Source: Niveispirillum sp943370215 (lineage in GTDB: Bacteria > Pseudomonadota > Alphaproteobacteria > Azospirillales > Azospirillaceae). From it: a stretch of DNA of 64,000 nt. The stretch is from positions 104,821 to 168,820 of the forward strand of contig CALRQC020000007.1 of NCBI GenBank assembly GCA_943370215.1, given 5' to 3'. The translations under genes were made by a program, and so were the position numbers. The notes beneath the pieces are model-generated. The model was not told where the DNA came from, ran no database searches, and saw only the letters and a list, made by a program, of their open reading frames with translations. This document shows positions 52,084-60,380 of this stretch, in pieces (the stretch's first letter is position 1; each line of letters begins with the position of its first letter).

Positions 52084-52552
52084 GTGAGCTCCTTCATGAA
52101 TCTGACGGCGTTCGAATGAACCAGGGCGTTAAAAGTCGCCAAGGCTCACTGATCGGCCCTGTTCTCGATAATAGAATGGGTTTGCCGGAGAGTTTGCCTA
52201 TCAGGTCACTGCTTGTTGTCTGACAGTGCATAGGCGGCGCCCGACCGCTGGCGGAAATGATGCTCGTCGCCAGGAATACACTGCCCCTGCCCGCTGCCCA
52301 AAAAACCACACCGATTTGAATGAGAGTCGTTCGGCCTTAAGACTGACCTTGTAGAAGAGAGCGGCGAGCGGTGAAGAAGTCGAGATTTACGGACAAACAG
52401 ATTGAATTTGCGCTTCGGCAGGCGGAGCTGGGGACCGGGATTGATGAGGTTTGCCAGAAGATGGGCTGAACCTGCATTCCAAGCGGCCCCATCGCCACGT
52501 CACAAATGACCGGTGTGACAAACGACGACGGACAGAACCAGGATTACAAACA
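52084..52552. other. 469-bp region: cluster promoter zone plus IS relic
   Basis: The left ~285 bp is non-coding and should hold the promoter of the pmbA-led cluster; TATTAT on the minus strand near 52170 is a possible -10 but no -35 is convincing. The right part holds the IS3-family relic described separately. Confidence 0.6.
52371..52530 (+). pseudogene. IS3-family transposase remnant with internal deletion
   Basis: From a GTG, VKKSRFTDKQIEFALRQAEL and GTGIDEVCQKMG is the start of an IS3/IS407-type OrfA, ending in TGA at 52467. Shifted by one frame it continues as GLNLHSKRPHRHVTND, the N-terminal part of OrfB. The rest of OrfA and OrfB are gone. Like the relic at 22.0 kb, it joins two distant pieces of the element. 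It lies against the end of the TetR gene. Confidence 0.75.
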
Positions 52553-53236
52553 TCAGGGGCGCAACATCGCCCCAACCATGTCGCTCAGCAGGTTGATGAA
52601 TGCGTCGGGCCCCACCCCGCGTTTGCGGTATTTCGCCCGCTTCACATACCAATCCTGCAGCATCGGCTTGATCAGGGTCGCCACCATGGTCGGATCAACC
52701 GGGCGGAAGCGGCCGGCGGCGATGCCAGTGGCGATAACGTCGCGCAGCAGCCCCTCCGTCCACAATTCGCTTTCCACCGCCATCGCGCGCCCCTGCTTGC
52801 CAAAGGCCTTGGCCTCCATGAAGGCGAAGACGAACCAGGGGCCCATGGCTTCGGTCAGATAGACATGGCGCGCCATCAGTGCGCGCAGGCGCGCAGGGGC
52901 ATCACCCATCGCCACATCCGGTGCGGTCAGTACCAGACCGATGGCATCCACCACCTGCCCCAGGATCATCAACAGCAACGTGTCCTTGCTGTCGAAATAA
53001 CTATAGAGCGCGCCCATCGACAGGCCCGACTGTTCGGACAGGTCGCGCAGCGACATGGGATGGAAGCCGTTGCGGTTGGACAGGACCAGGGTGGTTTCAA
53101 TGATCCGCGCCAGATTGGCCACCGCCGTCTCGGCCTTGCGCACCCGGATGGTTGCCTGATGCCGCTCCAGAATGCGGCGGCACAGCGCCTCCATCGATAG
53201 GTCAAATTCCTGCTGGAACGTGCTGTAACTGTCCAT
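52553..53236 (-). CDS. TetR-family regulator
   Basis: 227 residues from MDSYSTFQQEF. The HTH spans SLRDLSEQSGLSMGALYSYF and DSKDTLLLMILG. The C-terminal ligand domain has a typical helical pattern. It diverges from the acyl-CoA dehydrogenase gene, and a palindromic operator lies between. Likely an acyl-CoA- or acid-responsive repressor of the 53.3-55.9 kb genes. A few start codons upstream (to 53266) are possible. Confidence 0.85.
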   Translation of the reverse strand: MDSYSTFQQEFDLSMEALCRRILERHQATIRVRKAETAVANLARIIETTLVLSNRNGFHPMSLRDLSEQSGLSMGALYSYFDSKDTLLLMILGQVVDAIGLVLTAPDVAMGDAPARLRALMARHVYLTEAMGPWFVFAFMEAKAFGKQGRAMAVESELWTEGLLRDVIATGIAAGRFRPVDPTMVATLIKPMLQDWYVKRAKYRKRGVGPDAFINLLSDMVGAMLRP

Positions 53237-53303
53237 ACCGGCCCCCTTCGCCGCCCGACATAGCATGAACAACCATTGCCGGCGACGCCGAATGGCGATA
53301 TAA

Positions 53304-53317
53304 AACGAGCGCTCGCT
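53304..53317. promoter_or_regulatory. TetR-type operator in divergent promoter
   Basis: AACGAGCGCTCGCT, with a 10-bp perfect palindrome CGAGCGCTCG, 22 bp before the acyl-CoA dehydrogenase start and 68 bp from the TetR start. Its form matches operators of AcrR/FadR-like TetR proteins. Confidence 0.7.
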
Positions 53318-53338
53318 CTTTTTTGAAAGACCCTCGCC

Positions 53339-54535
53339 ATGGATTTCACGCTGCCCCCCGCCTTGGAGGATTATCGCCGCCGCATCCGGGATTTCGTGGA
53401 AACGAAAATCCTGCCGGTGGAGGCGGACCGCAGCCAATGGGACGCGCATGAGAATATTGCCGACGGGCCGTTGGCGGCCCTGCGCGCCAAGGCCAAGGCG
53501 GCCGGCCTGTGGGCCCTGCAACTGCCGCAGGAAGCCGGCGGCCAGGGCCTGCCCTTCACCGGCCTTGCCGCCTGTTATGAGGAGATGAACCGCTCCATCT
53601 TCGGCCCCGTCTGCTTCAATGCCGCCGCCCCCGATGATGGCAATATGCGGCTGTTGAATCAGGTGGGCACAGCGGCGCAGAAGCGCCGCTGGCTGGACCC
53701 CATCGTCGAAGGGCGGGTACGCTCCGCCTTTGCCATGACCGAACCCCATCCCGGTGGCGGGTCCGACCCGTCGATGATGCGCACCCGGGCGGAACGCCGC
53801 GACGGGCGCTGGGTGATCCATGGCCATAAATGGTTCATTACCGGGGCCGGTGTCGCCCAGCATTTCATCCTGCTGGCCCGCACCTCTGACGATCCGCGCA
53901 AGGGCCTGACCGCCTTCCTGTTCGATCGCGACCAGCCCGGCTGGCGCATTGAACGCCGCATCCCCATCATGGGACCGGAGGAACATGGCGGCCATTGCGA
54001 GCTGATCTTCGACGGGCTGGAGGTGGCCGACGAAAACGTGCTGATGAATGTCGGCGACGGGCTGAAAGCCACGCAGATCCGCCTGGGCCCCGCCCGGCTG
54101 ACCCATTGTATGCGCTGGACCGGCCTTGCCAAGCGCTGCCTGGAAATTGCCGGTGCCTATGTGAAGGAACGCCACAGCTTCGGAATGCCGCTGGCCGAGC
54201 ATGAAGGGGTACAGTGGATGCTGGGCGAAGCGGCGATGCAGATCGAGATTTCCCGCCTGCTGACCATGCGGGCCGCCGCCGCGCTGGATGGCGGCCATTT
54301 CGCCCGCAAGGAAGTGTCGATGGCCAAGGTACAGGTGGCCGACACGCTGTCGCGCACCGTGGATACCGCCATCCAGCTTTGCGGCGCGCGCGGCTATTCC
54401 CGCGATACGGTGCTGGAATGGATTTACCGCTATGCGCGGCAATCGCGGCTGGTCGATGGCGCCTCGGAGGTGCACAAGATGGTGCTGAGCCGGTCCTATC
54501 TGGCCGAAGGTGACACCTTCTGGGGGTGGTCATGA
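53339..54535 (+). CDS. Acyl-CoA dehydrogenase
   Basis: 398 residues. AMTEPHPGGGSDPSMMRT, HKWFITGAG, RLTHCMRWTGLAKR, HSFGMPLAEHEGVQW and QLCGARGYSRDTVLEWIYR are typical of the ACAD10/11-like branch. A close paralogue sits at 11.0 kb in the first island, and both are ATGA-coupled to an APH-like kinase. Probably dehydrogenates a CoA ester from the Rieske/2-oxo-acid pathway nearby. Confidence 0.9.
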   Translation: MDFTLPPALEDYRRRIRDFVETKILPVEADRSQWDAHENIADGPLAALRAKAKAAGLWALQLPQEAGGQGLPFTGLAACYEEMNRSIFGPVCFNAAAPDDGNMRLLNQVGTAAQKRRWLDPIVEGRVRSAFAMTEPHPGGGSDPSMMRTRAERRDGRWVIHGHKWFITGAGVAQHFILLARTSDDPRKGLTAFLFDRDQPGWRIERRIPIMGPEEHGGHCELIFDGLEVADENVLMNVGDGLKATQIRLGPARLTHCMRWTGLAKRCLEIAGAYVKERHSFGMPLAEHEGVQWMLGEAAMQIEISRLLTMRAAAALDGGHFARKEVSMAKVQVADTLSRTVDTAIQLCGARGYSRDTVLEWIYRYARQSRLVDGASEVHKMVLSRSYLAEGDTFWGWS

Positions 54536-55560
54536 GCACCGCTTCCCTGTCACCCACACAGTTGCAGGGCCTTGCCGACTGGCTGGCTCGGCAGGCAGGT
54601 GCGGCAACGGTGGGGTTGGAAAATGTGCGCCGCCTGTCAGGCGGTGCCATCTCCGTCAATCTGGCGATGGATTTGATCATTGAGGGCGGTCCTTTCACCG
54701 GATGTCAGCCGGTGGTGTTCCGCGCCGGATCGCCCAGCGGTGTTTCCGCCAGCCTGTCCAAGGCGCAGGAAGCGGCCGTGCTGCGCGCGGCCTTCGATGC
54801 CGGCGTCACCGCCCCGGAACCGCTTTTTGTGGAAGGCGATGGTGCTTTGCTGGGGGCCCCCTTCTACATCATGCGGCGGGCGGGCGGGGTGGCTGCCGGC
54901 CACCGGCTGGTGAAGGAAGCCCCCTCGCCCGCCCTGGCGCATGATCTGGGCCGGCAACTGGGCCGGCTGCACCGCATCCGCCCCGGTGCGCCGGGACTGG
55001 ATTTCCTGCCCTTGCCGGCAGGCGACCTGATTGATGATTGCCTGACCGCCTATCGCGGCTGGCTGGGGGAGATGGCGGGGCTTGATCCGGCGCTGGCCTA
55101 TGGGCTGCGCTGGCTGGATCGGCGGCGGCCGGCGGTGGGTGATCTTGTGCTGTCGCACCGCGACTACCGCACCGGCAATTATCTGGTGGAGGCGGGCCAA
55201 CTGACCGCCATCATCGATTGGGAGTTTGCCGGCTGGTCCGACGCGATGGAGGATATTGGCTGGTTCTGTGCCGCCTGCTGGCGTTTTGGCCGGCGCGACC
55301 GGGAGGCCGGCGGCATCGGCGATCGCGCCGATTTCTATGCCGGCTATGAAGCGGCCGCCGGCCGCCCTGTCGACCATCAGGCTGTGCGCTGGTGGGAGGT
55401 GATGGCCCATCTGCGCTGGGCCGCCATCGCGGTACAGCAGGCAATGCGCCATGTCTCTGGTGCGGAGCCTTCACTGGAACTGGCGCTGACCGGCCGGATG
55501 CTGCCGGAGATCGCCCATGACATGTTGCAGGAAATCGACCAGATGGAGGCGGCTGCATGA
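54532..55560 (+). CDS. APH-like phosphotransferase (ACAD-coupled)
   Basis: 342 residues from MSTASLSPTQ, ATGA-coupled to the dehydrogenase. RLSGGAISVNLAMDL, FRAGSPSG, LSHRDYRTGNYLV (catalytic Asp, in an H-R-D form rather than H-G-D) and IIDWEFAGWSDAMEDIGW. Diverged from the island-1 kinase. By ACAD10/11 precedent it may phosphorylate a hydroxyacyl-CoA. Confidence 0.82.
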   Translation: MSTASLSPTQLQGLADWLARQAGAATVGLENVRRLSGGAISVNLAMDLIIEGGPFTGCQPVVFRAGSPSGVSASLSKAQEAAVLRAAFDAGVTAPEPLFVEGDGALLGAPFYIMRRAGGVAAGHRLVKEAPSPALAHDLGRQLGRLHRIRPGAPGLDFLPLPAGDLIDDCLTAYRGWLGEMAGLDPALAYGLRWLDRRRPAVGDLVLSHRDYRTGNYLVEAGQLTAIIDWEFAGWSDAMEDIGWFCAACWRFGRRDREAGGIGDRADFYAGYEAAAGRPVDHQAVRWWEVMAHLRWAAIAVQQAMRHVSGAEPSLELALTGRMLPEIAHDMLQEIDQMEAAA

Positions 55561-55898
55561 TCCGCGAATTGCCAGACACCCAGAACCTGCTGGAAACCGC
55601 CCTGGCCAGTCTGCGGGCGGAGCTGCTGCCCAACCTGCCCGATCACGCCCGCTATACCGGGCTGATGGTGGCCAACGCCCTGGCCATCGTGTTGCGCGAT
55701 CTGCGGGCAGCGGAGGCGCGGAGCCATATCACCGCGACGCTGACCGGCCTGATCGGCCGGGATGATGCCCCAGCCCTGTGTGCTGCCATTGACGCCGGCA
55801 CGTTCGACGCCGCCGCACAGGATGCACCCTTGCGGCAGGCCCTGATCAGCCTGACCCGCGCCCGGCTGTCGATCAGCAATCCAAAGGCATTGGGCTAA
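55557..55898 (+). CDS. DUF6285-type small protein
   Basis: 113 residues, ATGA-coupled to the kinase-like gene. Begins MIRELPDTQNLLETALASLR; helical, no cofactor motif. From memory this small family is regularly found next to acyl-CoA dehydrogenase/APH pairs, so it may be an accessory subunit of that system. No biochemical role is known to me. Confidence 0.75.
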   Translation: MIRELPDTQNLLETALASLRAELLPNLPDHARYTGLMVANALAIVLRDLRAAEARSHITATLTGLIGRDDAPALCAAIDAGTFDAAAQDAPLRQALISLTRARLSISNPKALG

Positions 55899-55950
55899 CG
55901 GCCCTGCATGGGTCGTTGACGGCGGGTTCGGCTGGCCATACATTGATCAA

Positions 55951-55969
55951 TGACTCACCAATCATGAAT
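55951..55969. promoter_or_regulatory. TetR-pair operator, copy 1 (upstream of the Rieske gene)
   Basis: TGACTCACCAATCATGAAT, sharing the TGACTnAyGAnTCA-type pattern found four more times up to 61.3 kb. It lies 44 bp before the Rieske oxygenase ATG. Confidence 0.55.
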
Positions 55970-56012
55970 AAGCGGCGCCCAGCCGCAATCGAACAGCGGA
56001 GGATGCAACCCC

Positions 56013-57338
56013 ATGTCCGTGATCAACAGCCAGCCGCCCCAGCCCGCCGTCGAGCCCTCCCCCACGCCGCCACCCTTGCGCGGCGATCCCATCACCGGCA
56101 GCCGTTATACCAGCCGGGACTTCATGGCCCTGGAATGGGACCGGATGTGGACGCGCGTCTGGCATATCGGGGGCTGGGCCGCGGACCTGCCGGAACCGGG
56201 CGATTACATCACCCACGAGATCGGGCAGGAGAGCATCCTGATGGTCCGGCAGGAGGATGGATCGGTCGCCGCCTTCTATAATGTCTGTCCCCATCGGGGG
56301 AACCGGCTGGTGCATGGCGATCTGGGCCATGCCAAGGTCTTTACCTGTTCCTATCATTCCTGGCAGTTCGATCGTGCCGGTACCACCTGCCGCGTCCAGG
56401 ATGCGGATGATTTCCCCCAGGGAAATCCCTGCGGCAAGGTCAAGCTGTCCGCCATAAAATGCGAGGTCTGGGGCGGTTTCGTCTGGTTCAACATGGACCC
56501 GGCAGCCCCACCCTTGCGCCACTATCTCGACCCTGTGGCCGCACAATTTGAAAAATACAGCATGGATCAGCAGGTTCGCGTGCTGTACCTGACGGCAGAG
56601 GTCAATTGCAATTGGAAGGTCATTCACGACAATTTCAATGAAAGCTACCATCTGCCGACCCTGCATCCCGAACTGTCGACCTTCATTGAGGATGCCTATC
56701 AGGACACGCTGTTCGACCTTTACCCGTCCGGCCATAACCGGATGCGGATGAAGGGCGGGATGCCTTCATTACGGGCGCAGAGCGTCACCGACGTAGCCCA
56801 GCCGCTGGATGATATCCTGCGCGCCTGGGATCTGGACCCCGCCGCCTTTCAGGGCCATGCCCGCGATGCCCGCCGGGCCTTGCAGGAACAGAAACGATGC
56901 CTGGGCCGGGAACGCGGCTTTGCCCATTATGATCTGCTGGATGATGACCAGTTGACCGACTATCACCATTACACCCTGTTCCCCAATGTCTCCCTGACCA
57001 TGAGTGCGGACGGGTTCCAGTTGCTGCGGCCGCAGCCGCACCCGACCGATCCGGAGAAATGCCTGTTCGACCATTGGTTCATGGTGCCAGTGGTGCCGGG
57101 CCAGACGGAGGCGATGACCCCCGTGGGCCCCCGCCCCCTGGCCGAGGCAGAACATGAAATCTTCCGCCATGGTGACCAGAGCCTGGGCTTTGTCGCCGAT
57201 CAGGATCTCTCCATCGCCGTGGGACAGCAGCGGGGCTTACGCTCCCGTGGCTTCAAGGATGCCTATCTGACCGGGCAGGAAGCGCGGGTCCGCCGGTTCC
57301 ACGAGATGATCAATGATTATATTGAGGGCCGGCGCTGA
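56013..57338 (+). CDS. Rieske non-heme iron oxygenase, alpha subunit
   Basis: 441 residues. Rieske [2Fe-2S] site CPHRGNRLVHG and CSYHSWQFDRAG (two Cys, two His). The mononuclear iron site appears as DNFNESYHLPTLHPE, with the catalytic-domain 2-His-1-Asp residues. The N-terminal WHIGGWAADLPEPGDY strand is typical of the ring-hydroxylating/carnitine-oxygenase-like branch. The ferredoxin at 58.4 kb could be its donor; no dedicated reductase is seen in the island. Substrate unknown. Confidence 0.9.
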   Translation: MSVINSQPPQPAVEPSPTPPPLRGDPITGSRYTSRDFMALEWDRMWTRVWHIGGWAADLPEPGDYITHEIGQESILMVRQEDGSVAAFYNVCPHRGNRLVHGDLGHAKVFTCSYHSWQFDRAGTTCRVQDADDFPQGNPCGKVKLSAIKCEVWGGFVWFNMDPAAPPLRHYLDPVAAQFEKYSMDQQVRVLYLTAEVNCNWKVIHDNFNESYHLPTLHPELSTFIEDAYQDTLFDLYPSGHNRMRMKGGMPSLRAQSVTDVAQPLDDILRAWDLDPAAFQGHARDARRALQEQKRCLGRERGFAHYDLLDDDQLTDYHHYTLFPNVSLTMSADGFQLLRPQPHPTDPEKCLFDHWFMVPVVPGQTEAMTPVGPRPLAEAEHEIFRHGDQSLGFVADQDLSIAVGQQRGLRSRGFKDAYLTGQEARVRRFHEMINDYIEGRR

Positions 57339-57417
57339 GCCCGGCCCCAGCCGGGCAAGCATCCTAGGTGTCTGTCCAGAAAGTTATCCTGCCTTTCGAA
57401 ACCCCGCCCTTTCTCCA

Positions 57418-57490
57418 CCGTCATTCCCGCGCAGGCGGGAATCCAAAATCCGCGCTGTCGTATGGATTCCCGCCTGCGCGGGAATGACGG
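57418..57490. repeat. REP-like long palindrome A
   Basis: A 28-bp perfect inverted repeat; the arms start CCGTCATTCCCGCG (57418-57445) and TGGATTCCCGCC (57463-57490), loop 17 nt. This is the common proteobacterial CGTCATTCCCGC element. It sits between convergent genes and may also act as terminator for both. Confidence 0.85.
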
Positions 57491-57530
57491 TTAAGAGATT
57501 GGAAAAGAAGTGAAAGTTCTTGAACGGACT

Positions 57531-58325
57531 CTATGCGTCCGTCACCGCCGTGACCCGGCGGCGGCGGACGGGTTTGGACGGTGCCTCTGCCGCTGGTGCG
57601 ACCGCTTCCGGCACGGCCAGCATCGGGGGCAGCGGCCCGGCCTTCAGGCCATTGGCGACAAAGCGCAGATAGGTATCCAGCATCTCCGGCGACAGGGGCC
57701 GGATCTTGCCATCGACCGCGCAGAACCGCATCAGCAGATAGGAGCGCGCGCCCATCAGCATACTGGCCACCTGTTCCAGTTCCGCCTCGCTATAGAGCGG
57801 CGGTTCCTGGTCCTTCAGGCTGCGCCGCAGCGACCGGACATAGCGTTCCAGCAGCATGTCGACATGGGCGCGGAAGGCGGTGGGGGCGAAAAGCTCCGCC
57901 TCCATCATCAGGCGGTACATATAGGGATGGGCCACCAGATAGGCGAAATTCGCCTCCAGCCCCCGCCGCTCCACCTCCAGCAGGGAGGTGGCGTTGCGCA
58001 CGGCATCGCTGATCTTGTCCAACATGCGCGCGCCCAGGGTGGGCAGCAGCAGGTCGAACAGTTCCTGTTGTGACTTGAAATGCAGATAGAAGGTGCCGTG
58101 CGCCACCTTGGCCTTGGCCGTCACCCGCGCGATGGAACAGCCGGAATAGCCATAACGCCCGACGATCTTGGCCGCCGCCTCGATCAATGTCAGGCGCGTG
58201 GCCTCATTCTTTTCCACCTTTTCGGCGGACGGCTTCCGTTTCCGCCCCTGTGCGCTGACCGCCACCGTCCCCACTCCTTGACCCTGCTTCGCCACCGGAC
58301 GACTGACGGCCGAGGCTGATTTCAA
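57531..58325 (-). CDS. TetR-family regulator, paralogue A
   Basis: 264 residues from a TTG at 58325; no ATG fits and a downstream GTG is possible. The HTH is IVGRYGYSGCSIARVTAKAK followed by VAHGTFYLHFKSQQELFD. It is close to the TetR at 60.4 kb (shared CSIARV, AKVAHGTFYLHF and MLxGAR-YLLxRFC). Both have basic, Ala-rich tails. Downstream of the ferredoxin gene on the same strand. Likely binds the TGACTnAyGAnTCA elements alone or as a heterodimer. Confidence 0.87.
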   Translation of the reverse strand: MKSASAVSRPVAKQGQGVGTVAVSAQGRKRKPSAEKVEKNEATRLTLIEAAAKIVGRYGYSGCSIARVTAKAKVAHGTFYLHFKSQQELFDLLLPTLGARMLDKISDAVRNATSLLEVERRGLEANFAYLVAHPYMYRLMMEAELFAPTAFRAHVDMLLERYVRSLRRSLKDQEPPLYSEAELEQVASMLMGARSYLLMRFCAVDGKIRPLSPEMLDTYLRFVANGLKAGPLPPMLAVPEAVAPAAEAPSKPVRRRRVTAVTDA

Positions 58326-58382
58326 GGCGATGATAGCAATGGAAGGGGCAGCGGTTCAACCGGGGCGGCCTAATAAGGCCGT

Positions 58383-58697
58383 TCAGTCATCCGGGGCCAC
58401 CACGATGGACAGGCCGGCCAGCCCCGGCCCCACCGGGATCTGACAGGCCAGACGCGACTGCGGCATGGTATCGGGCAGGTCGGCCAGCAAGGCCGCCTCA
58501 TCCGCGCTGACCGGCGGCAACTGACCCTCCATGGCATTCAGCACATGGATATGGCAGGTGCCACAGGCCATGTTCCCCCCGCACAGACCTTCCACCGACA
58601 GGCCGCCATTACGCAGGGCCACCATCAGGCTGTCACCATCGGGGGCGTCAAGGCTGTGCCGGGTTCCATCACGGTCGGTTACCTGGATCAGGGTCAT
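58383..58697 (-). CDS. [2Fe-2S] ferredoxin
   Basis: 104 residues. Ligand Cys in LCGGNMACGTCHIHV and SRLACQIP, the vertebrate/putidaredoxin type, related to the ferredoxin at 21.7 kb. Probably the electron donor to the Rieske oxygenase of this island. Divergent from the NTF2-like gene; the operator copies at 58.71 and 58.93 kb lie between. Confidence 0.9.
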   Translation of the reverse strand: MTLIQVTDRDGTRHSLDAPDGDSLMVALRNGGLSVEGLCGGNMACGTCHIHVLNAMEGQLPPVSADEAALLADLPDTMPQSRLACQIPVGPGLAGLSIVVAPDD

Positions 58698-58711
58698 GGC
58701 GCTTCCTTTAT

Positions 58712-58738
58712 TGACTTATGATTCATGGATCATAATCA
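58712..58738. promoter_or_regulatory. TetR-pair operator, copy 2
   Basis: TGACTTATGATTCATGGATC followed by ATAATCA, 14 bp before the ferredoxin start on the minus strand. Confidence 0.6.
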
Positions 58739-58806
58739 TATCGACAAGACTTAAGGTCAAGTGCCGTTTGGCGCAGGTGGACAACGGAAAAAGGGGGGCA
58801 GGGGAC

Positions 58807-58947
58807 ATGACGATTGCAGATGCGATCGGCGTTGAACAGCGGTGGAAAGGGCTGCGGGCCTTCCTTGGCAAAAGGAAGCCGGATTTCACCGGTCGCCCGG
58901 ACTTGACAAGCCAAGACCCGCGCTTCATTCTGACTAACGAATCATAA
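58807..58947 (+). pseudogene. Crotonase C-terminal relic
   Basis: A 46-codon frame whose central part, KGLRAFLGKRKPDFTGR, closely matches the conserved C-terminus of enoyl-CoA hydratases (compare EGVAAYLARRKPDFTGA at 14.0 kb). The rest of a crotonase is missing, and the frame reads through the next operator copy before stopping. Most likely a deletion leftover rather than a working gene, although AAGGGGGG precedes its ATG. Confidence 0.55.
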
Positions 58948-58951
58948 ATCA
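58931..58951. promoter_or_regulatory. TetR-pair operator, copy 3
   Basis: TGACTAACGAATCATAAATC plus A, 61 bp upstream of the NTF2-like ATG. It aligns with copy 1 at 15 or more of 19 positions by eye. Confidence 0.6.
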
Positions 58952-59012
58952 ACAATATGTCATCACGACCGGTCAAACCGGCCCCGTGATCCATGGAAAT
59001 CGGGAGGAAACA

Positions 59013-59426
59013 ATGCCGTTCACGGGACCGGTGGAAGACCGTCTGGCCATCCGCGAGCTGAATGAAATCTATGCGGATGCCGTCAACCAGCACAATGCCG
59101 AGGACTGGGCCTCCACCTGGGCGGAGGACAGTTTCTGGTGCCTGCCGCATGTGCCGGGGATGGAACAGCTTTCGGGCAAGCAAACCATCGTTGATGCCTG
59201 GGTGACGGCGATGAAACATTATCCCGATATTGTGTTTCTGGTACTGCCCGGTTCCATTGTGGTGGCGGGCGATCAGGCCACGGCCCGCATGTATACGGCG
59301 GAATCCTATACCGACAGCGAGGGCGTGGCCCGCCGCACCCATGGGCAATATGACGATATCCTGGTGAAGATCGACGGCCACTGGGCCTTCAAATCCCGCA
59401 CCTTCTCTGTCCGCTACTGGGTTTAA
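59013..59426 (+). CDS. NTF2-like (SnoaL-type) protein
   Basis: 137 residues from MPFTGPVEDR (GGGAGGAAAC upstream); a start 9 codons earlier lacks a ribosome binding site. RLAIRELNEIYADAVNQHNA and DWASTWAEDSFW are the conserved cone-fold N-terminus; the end is FKSRTFSVRYWV. Such proteins act as small isomerases/hydratases or as beta-subunit-like partners of Rieske oxygenases. Followed after 10 nt by an SDR gene. Function open. Confidence 0.82.
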   Translation: MPFTGPVEDRLAIRELNEIYADAVNQHNAEDWASTWAEDSFWCLPHVPGMEQLSGKQTIVDAWVTAMKHYPDIVFLVLPGSIVVAGDQATARMYTAESYTDSEGVARRTHGQYDDILVKIDGHWAFKSRTFSVRYWV

Positions 59427-59436
59427 GGGGGGCATG

Positions 59437-60225
59437 ATGGGACGTCTTGCCGGCAAGGGTGCCATTGTCGTCGGTGCCGCCAATCGGGACAATATGGGCC
59501 AGGTCATCGCCCGCCGCTTCGCCGCCGAAGGGGCCACGGTGGTGGTCGCCGGCCGCAAGCGGGAGGAGTTGGAACGGCTGGCTGGGGAGATCGGCGGCCA
59601 TGCAGCCCTTTGCGACATCACCGACCGGGAACAGGTTTTCGCCCTGGCCGCCTTTGCGAAGGAAAAGCTGGGCCATGTCGATATCGCCCTGAACGCCACC
59701 GGCTGGGGCCTGCTGAAGCCGTTTCTGGAGACAACCGAGGAAGAGTTCGACCAGATGAGCGCGCTTCAGTTCAAGGGGCCGTTCATGTTCTATCAGGCGG
59801 TGATCGGTGCCATGGACCGGGGCGGATCGATCATCCAGATCAGTTCCGCCACCGCCACCATCATGCTGAACGACCATGCCGCCTATATGGGGGCCAAGGC
59901 CGGCACGGATCACATTATCCGCGTCGTCGCGCATGAATTCGGGCAGCGCGGCATCCGCGCCAATTCCATCTCCCCCGGCCTGACCGCCACGCCGATGACG
60001 GCGGGCCATATGGCCGTTCCCGGCCTGACAGAAGCCTTCCTGCCGGAATATCCGCTGGGCCGCATCGGCACGTCGGAGGACATCGCGGCAGCCGCCGTAT
60101 TCCTGGCGTCAGACGAGTGCTTCATGACCGGCCAGAATCTCCAGGTCAATGGCGGGCTGACCCTGCGCCGCAACCCGACAAAGGAGGAGATGGCGGCATC
60201 GATCGCGCGGGCGGCGGGGGGTTAG
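59437..60225 (+). CDS. Short-chain dehydrogenase/reductase
   Basis: 262 residues; the second of two adjacent ATGs gives better spacing to GGGGGG. The nucleotide loop reads VVGAANRDNMGQVIA, closer to the FabI-like/atypical pattern than TGxxxGxG. The active site shows SSATATIMLNDHAAYMGAKAG (cited in part: DHAAYMGAKAG) with Y-x3-K, and the C-terminus FMTGQNLQVNGGLTL. Probably oxidises an alcohol or dihydrodiol formed by the Rieske oxygenase. Confidence 0.87.
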   Translation: MGRLAGKGAIVVGAANRDNMGQVIARRFAAEGATVVVAGRKREELERLAGEIGGHAALCDITDREQVFALAAFAKEKLGHVDIALNATGWGLLKPFLETTEEEFDQMSALQFKGPFMFYQAVIGAMDRGGSIIQISSATATIMLNDHAAYMGAKAGTDHIIRVVAHEFGQRGIRANSISPGLTATPMTAGHMAVPGLTEAFLPEYPLGRIGTSEDIAAAAVFLASDECFMTGQNLQVNGGLTLRRNPTKEEMAASIARAAGG

Positions 60226-60259
60226 TGTGTGTCAGGTTTAGATTGAACCGATCGTCCCT

Positions 60260-60354
60260 TCTCTACCGTCACCCCGGCGCAGGCCGGGGTCCAGAATCAA
60301 AGGCGCTTTGCTCTACGAAATGGACCCCGGCCTTCGCCGGGGTGACGGTAGAGA
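60260..60354. repeat. REP-like long palindrome B
   Basis: 34-bp arms (60260-60293 beginning TCTCTACCGTCACCCCGG; 60321-60354) with about one mismatch and a 27-nt loop. The core GTCACCCCGGCGCAGG is a different sequence type from palindrome A but has the same layout. Lies between convergent SDR and TetR genes. Confidence 0.85.
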
Positions 60355-60380
60355 GTGATTCAGCGTAAACCTGACAAACT

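Larger units (their letters stand above)
58698..59012. other. 315-bp divergent control region with gene relic
   Basis: Contains two copies of the TGACTnAyGAnTCA element (one near each divergent gene) and a crotonase C-terminal relic in the middle. Nothing else was recognised. Confidence 0.7.

Noticed and set aside
57418..60354. CRISPR array
   Set aside because: Only single long palindromes with short loops; no regularly spaced direct repeats.
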